A DNA stretch of 64,000 nucleotides from Hyphomicrobiales bacterium. Its GTDB lineage: Bacteria; Pseudomonadota; Alphaproteobacteria; Rhizobiales; Rhizobiaceae. Each line of letters starts with the position of its first letter. The stretch's first letter is position 1. The stretch is taken from contig UBQX01000015.1 in assembly GCA_900467685.1 (NCBI GenBank), positions 16,656 to 80,655 of the forward strand. The letters are read 5' to 3'. Positions 35,061 to 43,734 of the stretch are shown piece by piece. The notes below the pieces were generated by a model. It had not been told where the DNA came from, ran no database searches, and was given only the letters and a program-made list of their open reading frames with translations. The position numbers were made by a program, and so were the translations under genes.

Positions 35061-36782
35061 TCAAATTGCGGCCTTGCTGCGGTGAGTTGTTCGCGATGCC
35101 GCAAGGCTCGTACTGATGAGCTCGGCAGCTCTTTCCAGAGCCACTCTTGGTGACCGGTTTCCCAGCAACGCATCGTGAATTTCCTGCCCGAGAACCTTCT
35201 CGATCATCGTATATTGCGGAATCTTCGGTCGCTGCCAGGTGTGTAGTAGATTCCTCTTTGCGAGTTGGTCCACGAAGCGCACGATCGGCGAACTGGCCGC
35301 AGCTTCCGGGTCAGCACTGACGGAAAATCGCGGAGCAACGGGAAACCCGTTCTTTACATGCGCCTTCATGGCCTCACGGGAAGCCATCCACGCAATGGCG
35401 TCGGCTGCAAGCTCTACACGCTCATCGGGAAGATTTGTGGGAATGCAGAAAAGGAACCCGCCGATGGGGGAGGCCCGCGTGCCGCCGGGACCCGATGGTT
35501 GCGGCAGATATTCCACTCGACGTTTCACGACGGACTGCACGTCATATTCGAACCTCGCTGCGCGCATGGTCCAAAAATAGCCGAGACTCGCATTTCCCTT
35601 CATGAAGACGGAGAGCGTCTGGTCCCAAGCCATTTCAAGGATTTTCGGCGGCGAAATCTCCATCAGCCTGCGCATATAGTCCAGCGCAGCAAAACCCGCA
35701 TCAGACAGGATCGTGCAACTCAATTGCTCGGGATCGAGACCATCAAGCGAAAATCCCGTGCGCGTTCTGGGCAGGGAAATCACCGGCTGGCCGCATGCAC
35801 CCATGAAGAACAGGAAGCTTGACGCAATCGGCATGCCGCGGGCGCCATCCCATACTGCCCCGTAACGCCCGTCTGACGGCGCATGAAATTTGCGCCCCGA
35901 ATTGATGACCTCATCGAAGGTCTTCGGAAACGAGAGGTTGGCGTCCTCGAACAGATCCTTGCGCGCCGCCAGAAACTCCACGGTACAATAACCCGGCACC
36001 CCGTAATCGCGGCCCTCCCAAGTGGCGGAGGCCCAGATGGAGGGATGAAAGTCGAGGGGATTGATACCCATTTTCTGGATATACTGGTCGATGGGACGGA
36101 CAAAACCGCTCTCGGCAAACTCGCCAAGCCAGGGCATGTTGATGGCGATCACATCGTAATCGGAAAAGGGTTTTGTTCCGTTCTCGCGGGCGCGCCGATA
36201 GAGTTCCGGCAGGGGTAGAAGATCGAAATTCTTGCGCGAAGCAAGATTGCTTCGAAAATCCGCCCACATGTTTCGCATGGCCGAGAAGTAGTTGTCGTCA
36301 TTCAGCAGAAACCGCAGTTCGATCTGCGATTCCACGCGCTTCTGAACCAGACGCATCGGGGGGATGATTTGCGAACCGAGCGGTGTGCCGCCGAAATAAT
36401 ACTGGTCTTCACCCTCGCTGGCGCGCAGACCGAGCGTCTGCGCCAGGAGCGATTTTGTCTTCCGCGCATAGGTTTCGAAGGATCGAAGCAGATCCTCGCT
36501 CGGTTGCAGGGTGAAACTCTTACCCGTCGGCCCCTTGACCACTTTCAGAATGTGTCCGCTGTCGATCATGCGGTTGATGAGGCGCATGGCGGTCGCATAG
36601 GGCAGGCCCGATTCCTGACCCAGCGTCGAGATCGAGACGCTCTGGTTCAGGATGTGCGACTTTACGAGAAACGTGACAACGCGCCACACTGCGTCGTCGC
36701 CAGCTTCTTCGATCACCTCACGAAAAGGCCGTCGCGTCTTCTCGATGAAGTCGATGACCCGCAAGATCTCGTATTCGTTCAC
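35061..36782 (-). CDS. winged-helix DNA-binding domain fused to an ABC-type (SBP_bac_1) solute-binding domain
   Basis: A 573-residue protein with no signal peptide. Residues 1 to about 85 look like a winged helix: SISTLGQESGLPYATAMRLI for the recognition region, NRMIDSGHILKVVKGPTGKS for the wing. From about residue 105 onward it resembles family 1 extracellular solute-binding proteins: YDVIAINMPWLGEFAESG, then SATWEGRDYGVPGYC and the segment LSFPKTFDEVI. This reads as a cytoplasmic one-component regulator that uses a sugar-binding-protein fold as sensor. The start is GTG (36782) after GGGAGG. It heads away from the 36.8-50.2 kb cluster and probably senses that pathway's substrate. Confidence 0.82.
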   Translation of the reverse strand: MNEYEILRVIDFIEKTRRPFREVIEEAGDDAVWRVVTFLVKSHILNQSVSISTLGQESGLPYATAMRLINRMIDSGHILKVVKGPTGKSFTLQPSEDLLRSFETYARKTKSLLAQTLGLRASEGEDQYYFGGTPLGSQIIPPMRLVQKRVESQIELRFLLNDDNYFSAMRNMWADFRSNLASRKNFDLLPLPELYRRARENGTKPFSDYDVIAINMPWLGEFAESGFVRPIDQYIQKMGINPLDFHPSIWASATWEGRDYGVPGYCTVEFLAARKDLFEDANLSFPKTFDEVINSGRKFHAPSDGRYGAVWDGARGMPIASSFLFFMGACGQPVISLPRTRTGFSLDGLDPEQLSCTILSDAGFAALDYMRRLMEISPPKILEMAWDQTLSVFMKGNASLGYFWTMRAARFEYDVQSVVKRRVEYLPQPSGPGGTRASPIGGFLFCIPTNLPDERVELAADAIAWMASREAMKAHVKNGFPVAPRFSVSADPEAAASSPIVRFVDQLAKRNLLHTWQRPKIPQYTMIEKVLGQEIHDALLGNRSPRVALERAAELISTSLAASRTTHRSKAAI

Positions 36783-36867
36783 GTGGGCCTCCCAACCGAC
36801 GCTTCCTCCAGATATCCGCTCCGGGATGGTCCGCCCGTAACCCGAAGCATTTCATCACCGGATAAAG

Positions 36868-37794
36868 CTATACCGCCTTCAGACCCTTCACGGGAGGAGA
36901 TTTTTCCCTGGTCAGCCCAGCCAGCCGTTCATATTGCTCGAAAAGGACGAAGAAGTCCTTGTCCGCCAGACCTTCCGCATACGCGGCCTCGTATTGCTGG
37001 CGGATCATCGATGCGAGATACATCGGCACATGGTCTGCCTTTGCCGCACCGAGAATAAGGTCGAAATCCTTCATCATCTGGGACACGGAAAAGGCCGGGT
37101 CGTAATTGCGATGGACCAGGAGATCGCGCTTGTAGGCGATCAGCGGCGAGGCGACAGCGCTTTCGCAAATCACGTTCAGCATCGTTTCGACACTGAGATT
37201 TCCCTTCAGACCCAGTGTTAGGGCCTCGCCGAGCAGGGCCGCCGTAGCGCCCACCAGAGCGTTGACCACCAGCTTGAGATAGCGTGCCTCCTCGCCGCCT
37301 CCGAGATAGAAGCGACGCGAAGAAAAGCTCTCGAGGATAGGCTCTACACGACGATAGGCATCCTCCGGGCCGGACGCCATGACGGACAGCGTTCCCGACG
37401 AAGCAGTCACGGTGCTGCCGGAAACAGGCGCGCGGACATAGGCAACGTTCCTGCGGGCAAGCGCCTCGGCCACCTCGGCAGAGATTTCGGGGGACACAGT
37501 GCTCATCTCCACCAGAACCTGTCCCGGTCGCATGATCTCCGCAAGAGTGCCAGGCGCAAGCGTCAGCTGTCTGAGCACCGCATCGTTCGGGATCGTCAGC
37601 ATCACAACTTCGGATGCGTCGACAAGATCCGCCAGCGAATGGGCGACATCGGCTCCTGCGGCAACGACAGATGCCCGGTTTTCCGGAAGAGGCTCGTAAA
37701 CGGTAAGGCGAAAGCCCTTTTCCAGGACATGCCGGCTCATCGGCGCTCCCATCTTGCCTATGCCGGCCCATCCAACTCTCAAAGTATCTTGCAT
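36868..37794 (-). CDS. 3-hydroxyisobutyrate dehydrogenase-family NAD(P) oxidoreductase
   Basis: A 308-residue beta-hydroxyacid dehydrogenase. The N-terminal Rossmann motif GWAGIGKMGAPMSRHVLEKG, the substrate-binding APVSGSTVTASSGTLS and the catalytic Lys in ARYLKLVVNALVG are present. The family reversibly oxidises beta-hydroxyacids or reduces semialdehydes such as tartronate semialdehyde. The ATG at 37794 follows GGAAGGAAGG; the frame extends upstream to 37899 without a better site. It lies 85 nt upstream of the fused regulator on the same strand and is divergent to the alcohol dehydrogenase at 38301. Confidence 0.9.
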   Translation of the reverse strand: MQDTLRVGWAGIGKMGAPMSRHVLEKGFRLTVYEPLPENRASVVAAGADVAHSLADLVDASEVVMLTIPNDAVLRQLTLAPGTLAEIMRPGQVLVEMSTVSPEISAEVAEALARRNVAYVRAPVSGSTVTASSGTLSVMASGPEDAYRRVEPILESFSSRRFYLGGGEEARYLKLVVNALVGATAALLGEALTLGLKGNLSVETMLNVICESAVASPLIAYKRDLLVHRNYDPAFSVSQMMKDFDLILGAAKADHVPMYLASMIRQQYEAAYAEGLADKDFFVLFEQYERLAGLTREKSPPVKGLKAV

Positions 37795-38300
37795 TTGAAC
37801 CTTCCTTCCGAAACGGCGACCGACATCGGCGTCAAACACCACACTGTCATGGGGGAGATCGAGCTCACGTGAATGGATTTTCATGTGAGGTGCACGCACC
37901 GTTTCCTCCGGCTAAAACCTAGTGCTCGAAACCACGGCTATGCTTCATCAAAAATATCCATTTTGGATAATTAAGCATTTGTCCGGATGCGTCTTCGTGC
38001 CATAGCTTCAAAATCGGAATAGACGGAGGTTCCTTGGGAGGAATTCACGCTGTCTCTTGAATTTTTATCCCGGGCAAGAGTTTTCGTGCCCGGCGTGTTG
38101 TTGCAGACCAAAGCAACCTGACCGGATACCCGCGCGTATGGCTTGGCACTATACTCTCGGATCTTCCTGAAGGTTGGGAATATTCTGCAGGACCATAGTT
38201 GATATGCGTAGAATTCTGGTGCGCGTGGCGATGGGCGCAAAGCATCTTCGAGTGTTTTGAGCAGCGCCTGAGGTACTTCTCCATGACGGAAGGCATGAAA
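37795..38300. other. divergent control region of the hydroxyquinol/sugar-importer cluster
   Basis: About 500 bp between the divergent hydroxyacid dehydrogenase and alcohol dehydrogenase genes. The middle part (37930-38000) is AT-rich and holds a TATCC-N5-GGATA palindrome. Small open frames are present (for example 37971-38474 on the minus strand) but have no family features. It probably carries both promoters. Confidence 0.45.
37955..37969. promoter_or_regulatory. palindrome TATCC-N5-GGATA, candidate operator
   Basis: TATCCATTTTGGATA is a perfect 5-bp inverted repeat with a 5-nt centre in the AT-rich part of the divergent region. It is a candidate site for the nearby winged-helix/solute-binding regulator. 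I did not find a second copy in the window, so support is limited. Confidence 0.35.
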
Positions 38301-39374
38301 ATGAAAGCGGTTAGATATTATTCGAAGAAAGATATCCGAGTTGAGGATGTGCCGGCACCGACCGGGCCCCTGGGCGATGATATGGTCCTGGTAGAACCGC
38401 TGGTCTGCGGTATCTGCGGGACAGACCTGCATGAATACATCGCGGGCCCGATCGTCACGCCGGCAACCCCGCACATCTATTCAGGCGCCGTGCTCCCCCA
38501 GATCCTCGGACATGAGTTTTCCGCAAGGGTCGTCGAGGTTGGCAAATCCGTGACGCACGTCAAGCCGGGGTCGCGCGTCTCGATCCAGCCGCTGATTTCG
38601 CCGCGCGACGACTACTATGGCCGTCGCGGGCTGTTCCATCTGTCGGAGAAAATGGCCTGCGTGGGACTGTCCTGGGATTGGGGCGGCATGGGTGAGCAGG
38701 CTATCGTCAACGGCTACAATGTATTTCCCGTCCCTGATACCGTTTCCGACGTCCAGGCGGCGATGATCGAGCCTGCGGCCGTGGCGCTTTACGGCGTCGA
38801 TCGCGGTGGTGTCACCAGTGGCAGCAGCGTGCTTGTTTCGGGCGTCGGTCCTATCGGCGCGCTGGTTCTCCTTGCTGCCAAGGCGGCCGGGGCAACGACC
38901 ATCTTCGTTTCAGAACTCAATCCCAATCGGCGCGCGCTGGCCAAACAGCTTGTGCCGGAAGCCATTGTCTTCGATCCGCGGGAGACTGACGCGCTGCAGC
39001 TTTTCCGCGACCATACCGAAGAGGGTGTCGGTCTTGATGTCGCTCTGGAATGCGTCGGCGCCGAAAGCTCGCTTAATCTCTGTGCCCAGGCAGTCCGCCG
39101 TCGCGGGACGGTGGTGCAGGTCGGCCTGCATATGAAGCCGGCTGCGGTGGACGCAATGCTGTGGGCGCTCAAGGATATCACCGTCGAGGCAACCTGGTGC
39201 TATCCGGTTCAGATCTGGCCACGCGTCGCATCGATGATTGGCGCGGGGATTTTCCCCGTCGAGAAAATCGTCACGGCGAAGATTTCACCTGACGACGTGG
39301 TCGCTCAGGGATTTGAGGCGCTGCTCGATCCGAAGGCAACGCATATGAAGATTCTGGTCGACATGAAGGCCTGA
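38301..39374 (+). CDS. medium-chain alcohol dehydrogenase (butanediol/sorbitol dehydrogenase-like)
   Basis: A 357-residue medium-chain dehydrogenase. The catalytic zinc site is visible in VCGICGTDLHEY and LGHEFSARV, and the cofactor motif is VSGVGPIGALVLLAAKAAG. The loop that normally holds four Cys for structural zinc is replaced by PRDDYYGRRGLFHLSEKMAC, so the structural zinc is probably absent. Candidate starts are ATG 38283, 38295 and 38301; the last is best placed after GGAAGG (38288-38293). It opens the seven-gene plus-strand run 38301-44790. Confidence 0.9.
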   Translation: MKAVRYYSKKDIRVEDVPAPTGPLGDDMVLVEPLVCGICGTDLHEYIAGPIVTPATPHIYSGAVLPQILGHEFSARVVEVGKSVTHVKPGSRVSIQPLISPRDDYYGRRGLFHLSEKMACVGLSWDWGGMGEQAIVNGYNVFPVPDTVSDVQAAMIEPAAVALYGVDRGGVTSGSSVLVSGVGPIGALVLLAAKAAGATTIFVSELNPNRRALAKQLVPEAIVFDPRETDALQLFRDHTEEGVGLDVALECVGAESSLNLCAQAVRRRGTVVQVGLHMKPAAVDAMLWALKDITVEATWCYPVQIWPRVASMIGAGIFPVEKIVTAKISPDDVVAQGFEALLDPKATHMKILVDMKA

Positions 39375-39478
39375 CGGCCCGTCGCCATGCAAGTCACGAA
39401 TGGTGGATGTGTCACGAAGGTAAGCGCCTGCCGCGCTGTCCTTGGTCGCTTCACTGCGTCAATCGAAAGGAGTTCCGC

Positions 39479-39763
39479 ATGCACTACGTCGTTCATTGCC
39501 TCGATCACGAGGGCGCCGTCGAAAAGCGATTGGCAAATTATGAGGCTCACAAGGCCTATCTCGGCTCGGGCAAGACCAAAACCGTGATCTCGGGGCCTCT
39601 GCTGGCCGATGACAACACGACGATGATCGGATCGCTTTTCGTCTTCGACGCGGAGACCAAGGAAGAAATCGTTGCCTTCAACAGGGAAGACCCCTTCACG
39701 AAGGCCGGCGTCTGGAAAACCGTGAACATTCATCCCTTCAACAAGCGGGTAGACAACCGATGA
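39479..39763 (+). CDS. YCII-family protein
   Basis: A 94-residue YCII (YciI-like) protein: MHYVVHCLDHEGAVEKRLAN, then YLGSGKTKTVISGPLLADD and the C-terminal FNREDPFTKAGVWKTVNIHPF. The family has a ferredoxin-like fold with a conserved His/Asp pair. TftG, a YCII protein of the 2,4,5-T pathway, dehydrochlorinates a chlorinated hydroxyquinol intermediate, so a link to hydroxyquinol chemistry is plausible. AAAGGAG supports the ATG at 39479. Its stop overlaps the next start (ATGA). Confidence 0.85.
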   Translation: MHYVVHCLDHEGAVEKRLANYEAHKAYLGSGKTKTVISGPLLADDNTTMIGSLFVFDAETKEEIVAFNREDPFTKAGVWKTVNIHPFNKRVDNR

Positions 39764-40770
39764 CAACGATCGACAAGCCCGTCTCAGCGGCCATCATTGG
39801 GCTTGGCTGGTGGGGACGCAAGATGGTGACGCTGGTCAATGCGGGCGGCGCCGATATGAAATTCGTCCGCGGCGTCGACCCAAGCGCCGAGGCGGCAGCC
39901 TTTGCAAGCGAAAAGGGCCTCAAGTTTTCGTCCGATATGGCCGAGGCACTCGCCGATCCCGAAATCGAGGCTGTCGTGCTGGCGACGCCGCATTCGCTGC
40001 ATCGTGAGCAGATCGAGCAGGCCGTTGCCGCTGGCAAGCATGTCTTTTGCGAAAAGCCCCTCGACCTGACGAAGGCCGGCGCAGAGGCATCCGTCAATCT
40101 CTGCCGCCAGGCCGGTCTGGTTCTCGGCATGGGACACGAGCGTCGTTTTGAGCCGCCCATTGCCGAAATCCTGCAGGCCGCCGCGGACGGTCGGCTGGGA
40201 AGGCTGCTACAGATCGAATCCAATTTCAGCCACGACAAATTCCTGGCGCTTGATCCGTCCAACTGGCGGCTGAAAGCGGACCAGGCTCCGGCAGGCGGCA
40301 TGACCGCAACGGGGATCCACCTGACCGACCTTGCCGTAAAGCTCATGGGGCGCCCGATCGATGTGCGGGTTGCATGCGAAAATCTCGCTTCAGCCATCCC
40401 CCAGGGGGATACGATGAGCGCGCATATTCGATTTGAGAACGGCGGCACCGCTTACGTGTCCGCAACGCTCTCCACGCCCTTCATCTCGCGATTTGCCGTC
40501 TTTGGGACAAACGGCTGGATCGAGGTTCGGGACAAGGCCCATGTCGAAGCCCCGGAAGGCTGGGTTGTCACGGAAGGGTGGAAGAACCAGCGCATCACCG
40601 TGCGCGAAGTGGAGCCGGCCGAACCGGTGCGCGACAACCTGCGCGCATTTGCCCATGCCGTGCGGGGCAAGTCCGAATATCCGATTTCCGGTGAGGACAT
40701 GATCAACAACATTGCGCTGCTGGAAGCGATCGTCAGGTCGGCAAAAACCGGCGCTCTGGAAAAGATTTGA
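39760..40770 (+). CDS. Gfo/Idh/MocA-family oxidoreductase
   Basis: A 336-residue NAD(P)-dependent dehydrogenase. The N-terminal Rossmann motif IIGLGWWGRKMV, the EKP motif in HVFCEKPLDLTKAGA and the C-terminal alpha/beta domain with GGMTATGIHLTDLAVKLMG are typical. Members oxidise sugars, sugar acids and cyclitols such as myo-inositol. The ATG overlaps the YCII stop, so the two are coupled. Beside a ribose-type importer, a sugar or cyclitol substrate is a fair inference; the exact compound is unknown. Confidence 0.92.
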   Translation: MTTIDKPVSAAIIGLGWWGRKMVTLVNAGGADMKFVRGVDPSAEAAAFASEKGLKFSSDMAEALADPEIEAVVLATPHSLHREQIEQAVAAGKHVFCEKPLDLTKAGAEASVNLCRQAGLVLGMGHERRFEPPIAEILQAAADGRLGRLLQIESNFSHDKFLALDPSNWRLKADQAPAGGMTATGIHLTDLAVKLMGRPIDVRVACENLASAIPQGDTMSAHIRFENGGTAYVSATLSTPFISRFAVFGTNGWIEVRDKAHVEAPEGWVVTEGWKNQRITVREVEPAEPVRDNLRAFAHAVRGKSEYPISGEDMINNIALLEAIVRSAKTGALEKI

Positions 40771-40780
40771 GGAGGATCCC

Positions 40781-41764
40781 GTGAAGGCTCTTGTATTCGA
40801 AGCCCCTGAAAGGCCCGTCATTGTCGATGCGCCGATGCCGGATCTGTCGCCCAATGACGTTCTTGTGCAGACCAAGGCCGTAGGCATCTGCCATTCCGAC
40901 TACGAACTTCTGGCAGGCCGCTATATCATCCCGATTTCGTATCCGGTCACACCGGGGCATGAATGGTGCGGCGAGATCGTCGAGGTCGGTCGCAATGTGA
41001 CCGGGTTCAGGAAGGGCGATCGCGTCGTTGGCGAATGCGTGGTGAGAACACCCGAGAGGCTGCACCATTTCGGCTTTTCCATGAGTGGCGCAGATCGTGA
41101 ATTCTTCGCCGTCAATCCCGAGTGGCTGCACAAGCTGCCCGACGCGGTCGACAACAAGAAGGCTGCGCTGATCGAACCCTTCACCTGTGGGTACTATGCA
41201 GTCATGCGCTCCGGTGGAACCAATGCAAGCGAGACCGTCGTCGTCTCCGGTGGCGGGACGATCGGCCTCGTCTCGGCGGCAGCGGCAATCGGAATGGGCG
41301 CTCGCGTCATCGTTGTCGATCCGCTCGCCTCACGCCGCGAGGTGGCACTCAAGCTCGGCGCGGATGCTGTCATCGATCCGACGGATGGGGGCGCAACCGA
41401 CCGTGTTCGCGAGTTGACCGGCGGGCATGGTGCGGATCTCGTGGTCGAAGCGTCCGGCCATGACGCCTCCCTGGCTGCAGCGTTCGACTACGCACGCGAG
41501 GAAGGCCGCATGTCGATGGTTGGCATCAATATCGGCCGCAAGGTTCCGGTCGTGATCGGCCAGATCCAGATGAAGAACCTGACGGTTCGCGGCTGCATCG
41601 GTTCTCCCGGCGTATGGCCCTCCGCCATTCGCTTCCTGGAGCGCACCGGCATCAACCTCGCGCCCATCCAGACACACGACTTCGCTTTGACCGATGCGGT
41701 CAGCGCCTTCTCGTTCGGACAGGATCCGACCAAAAGCATCAAGATTACTCTACTCAACGGATAA
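40781..41764 (+). CDS. zinc-type medium-chain dehydrogenase without the structural-zinc lobe
   Basis: A 327-residue medium-chain dehydrogenase. Catalytic zinc residues are in GICHSDYELL and TPGHEWCGEIVEVG; the Rossmann motif is VVSGGGTIGLVSAAAAIGMG. As in the gene at 38301, the usual four-Cys structural zinc loop is missing, here replaced by a short GECVVRTPERLHHFG stretch. Start is GTG at 40781 after GAGGAGGAT; the frame from 40712 lies inside the preceding gene. It is most like L-threonine/sorbitol-type dehydrogenases. It is 10 nt from the Gfo/Idh/MocA gene. Confidence 0.9.
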   Translation: MKALVFEAPERPVIVDAPMPDLSPNDVLVQTKAVGICHSDYELLAGRYIIPISYPVTPGHEWCGEIVEVGRNVTGFRKGDRVVGECVVRTPERLHHFGFSMSGADREFFAVNPEWLHKLPDAVDNKKAALIEPFTCGYYAVMRSGGTNASETVVVSGGGTIGLVSAAAAIGMGARVIVVDPLASRREVALKLGADAVIDPTDGGATDRVRELTGGHGADLVVEASGHDASLAAAFDYAREEGRMSMVGINIGRKVPVVIGQIQMKNLTVRGCIGSPGVWPSAIRFLERTGINLAPIQTHDFALTDAVSAFSFGQDPTKSIKITLLNG

Positions 41765-41767
41765 AAA

Positions 41768-42826
41768 ATGGCAAATCAGGCACTTATCGTCGGCGCGACC
41801 GGCATTACCGGGAGCAATCTGGCAGAGCACCTGCTCTCTCTCGGCGGCTGGGACGTGCTGGGGCTGTCGCGCTCGCAAAGCCGCATTCCGGGCGTGAAGA
41901 CGCTCGGTTGCGACCTGACGGACGCAGCATCCGTCAAGACTGCAATTGGCGATGCGCGTCCGACACATGTCTTCATCACGGCTTGGTCGCGTCAGGACAC
42001 CGAAGCGCAGAACTGCATCGTCAACGGTGCCATCGTGCGCAATGTGCTGGACGCGCTCGCAGGACGCGGCGTCAAGCACGTAGCTCTCACCACCGGGACA
42101 AAACATTATCTTGGCCCCTTCGAGTCCTATGCAAAGACACAGCCCGAGACGCCATTCCGGGAAGAGCAGGAAAGACTTCCAGGAGAAAACTTCTACTACG
42201 TGCAGGAGGATGAAGTTTTTGCGGCGGCAGCGCGTGATGGCTTCACATGGTCCATCCACCGCCCGCACACCCTGATCGGCTATGCGGTCGGCAATGCCAT
42301 GAATATGGCAGCGACCCTCGCCGTCTATGCGACCATCTGCAAGGAAACGGGTCGTGACTTCGTCTTTCCAGGATCGCCGCAACAGTGGCAGGCTGCAACA
42401 GACGTAACCGATGTCCGCGTTCTGGCGCATCACCTGGCATGGGCAGCAACCCATAAGGAAGCAGCCAATCTCGCATTCAATGTGGTGAACGGCGAGATTT
42501 TCCGCTGGAAGTGGCTGTGGCCTCGACTTGCAGCCTATTTCGGGCTCGAAGCTGCTGCCTATCCCGGCACCCCGAACACCCTGGAAGACCAGATGAAGGA
42601 CGCGTCCGATATCTGGGACGGCATCGTGCAGACGCATGGGCTTCAGCCGAACAAGCTTTCCCACGTTGCATCCTTCTGGCACTCCGACGCCGATCTCGGG
42701 CGCCAGATCGAAACTTTCAACGACATGGGGCGGAGCCGCAAGCTGGGCTTCATGGAATATCAGGAAACACTTCAGTCCTTTACGGATGCGTTCGACCGTC
42801 TTCGGGCGGATCGGATCATTCCCTGA
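41768..42826 (+). CDS. PRISE-like SDR (progesterone 5-beta-reductase/iridoid synthase-like)
   Basis: A 352-residue extended SDR. The motif VGATGITGSNLAEHLLS at the start, the TGTKHYLGPFESYAK segment and NFYYVQEDEVFAAA correspond to the PRISE signature, in which the Tyr of NFYYxxED is catalytic. PRISE enzymes reduce the C=C bond of enones with NADPH. In this cluster it could reduce a cyclic enone intermediate or act as a dehydratase/epimerase-like SDR. It lies 3 nt after the dehydrogenase gene and 17 nt before the dioxygenase gene. Confidence 0.85.
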   Translation: MANQALIVGATGITGSNLAEHLLSLGGWDVLGLSRSQSRIPGVKTLGCDLTDAASVKTAIGDARPTHVFITAWSRQDTEAQNCIVNGAIVRNVLDALAGRGVKHVALTTGTKHYLGPFESYAKTQPETPFREEQERLPGENFYYVQEDEVFAAAARDGFTWSIHRPHTLIGYAVGNAMNMAATLAVYATICKETGRDFVFPGSPQQWQAATDVTDVRVLAHHLAWAATHKEAANLAFNVVNGEIFRWKWLWPRLAAYFGLEAAAYPGTPNTLEDQMKDASDIWDGIVQTHGLQPNKLSHVASFWHSDADLGRQIETFNDMGRSRKLGFMEYQETLQSFTDAFDRLRADRIIP

Positions 42827-42843
42827 CGACAAGGAGAGTGCAG

Positions 42844-43725
42844 ATGACTGGCACTGAACGACGTGGCGGTGATGTAACGGGCTACTTCACGGAGCAGAAT
42901 TCCGTGGAGACCGTCAACGGACGGACAGGACCCAACGCCGATCCTCGCCTTGCCCACGTCATGGCAAGCCTGGTCCGGCATCTGCACAACTTTGTTCGCG
43001 AGGTCGAGCTGACACAGGACGAATGGGAAATCGGCATCGATTTTCTCACCCGCACTGGTCAGATTTGCACGCATGAACGCCAGGAATTCATCCTCCTGTC
43101 GGATACGCTCGGCGTCTCGATGCTGGTGGACGCCATCAACAACCGGCGTACCCCGCCCGCGACGGAAAACACCGTCTTCGGTCCATTTCACGTCGAGGGA
43201 TGTCCGGTGCGGCAGATGGGCGACTCCATCTGCCTCGACGGAAAGGGAGAAACCTGCCTCTTTGCAGGACGTGTGACGGATCTCGACGGAAAGCCGATAT
43301 CCGGAGCACGAATAGATGTCTGGTCCGACAATGCGGACGGATATTACGACGTCCAGCAGCCTGGCATCCAGCCGCAGTGGAACAACCGCGGCGTCTTCGT
43401 CACGGGTGACGACGGCCAATACAGTTTCGTCGGCATCAAGCCGGTCTCCTATCCGATTCCGGATGACGGTCCCGTTGGGGCCATGCTGGCGGGGTTGGAC
43501 CGGCATCCCTACCGGCCTGCACATATGCACTACATGGTTCGTGCCGAAGGGTTCCAGAAACTGGTCACGCACACATTCGTCGGCGGAGACAAATATCTCG
43601 AATCCGACGCGGTCTTCGGCGTCAAGCAGACGCTGGTCGCGCCCTTTACCAAACTGGATGGGGAGAAGACCGAATGGCGCTCGGACTATGACTTTGTTCT
43701 CATGCCTGCGCGCCAAAAGCGATAG
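42844..43725 (+). CDS. hydroxyquinol 1,2-dioxygenase (second hydroxyquinol locus)
   Basis: A 293-residue intradiol dioxygenase of the hydroxyquinol branch, clearly paralogous to the protein encoded at 25601. The Fe(III) ligands are complete: Tyr168 (DGYYDVQQ), Tyr203 (KPVSYPIP), His227 and His229 (RPAHMHY). It would convert hydroxyquinol to maleylacetate. The ATG at 42844 follows AAGGAGAGTGCAG; the frame from 42511 runs back into the PRISE-like gene. The maleylacetate reductase follows directly. Confidence 0.94.
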   Translation: MTGTERRGGDVTGYFTEQNSVETVNGRTGPNADPRLAHVMASLVRHLHNFVREVELTQDEWEIGIDFLTRTGQICTHERQEFILLSDTLGVSMLVDAINNRRTPPATENTVFGPFHVEGCPVRQMGDSICLDGKGETCLFAGRVTDLDGKPISGARIDVWSDNADGYYDVQQPGIQPQWNNRGVFVTGDDGQYSFVGIKPVSYPIPDDGPVGAMLAGLDRHPYRPAHMHYMVRAEGFQKLVTHTFVGGDKYLESDAVFGVKQTLVAPFTKLDGEKTEWRSDYDFVLMPARQKR

Positions 43726-43734
43726 GGGTCTGCC

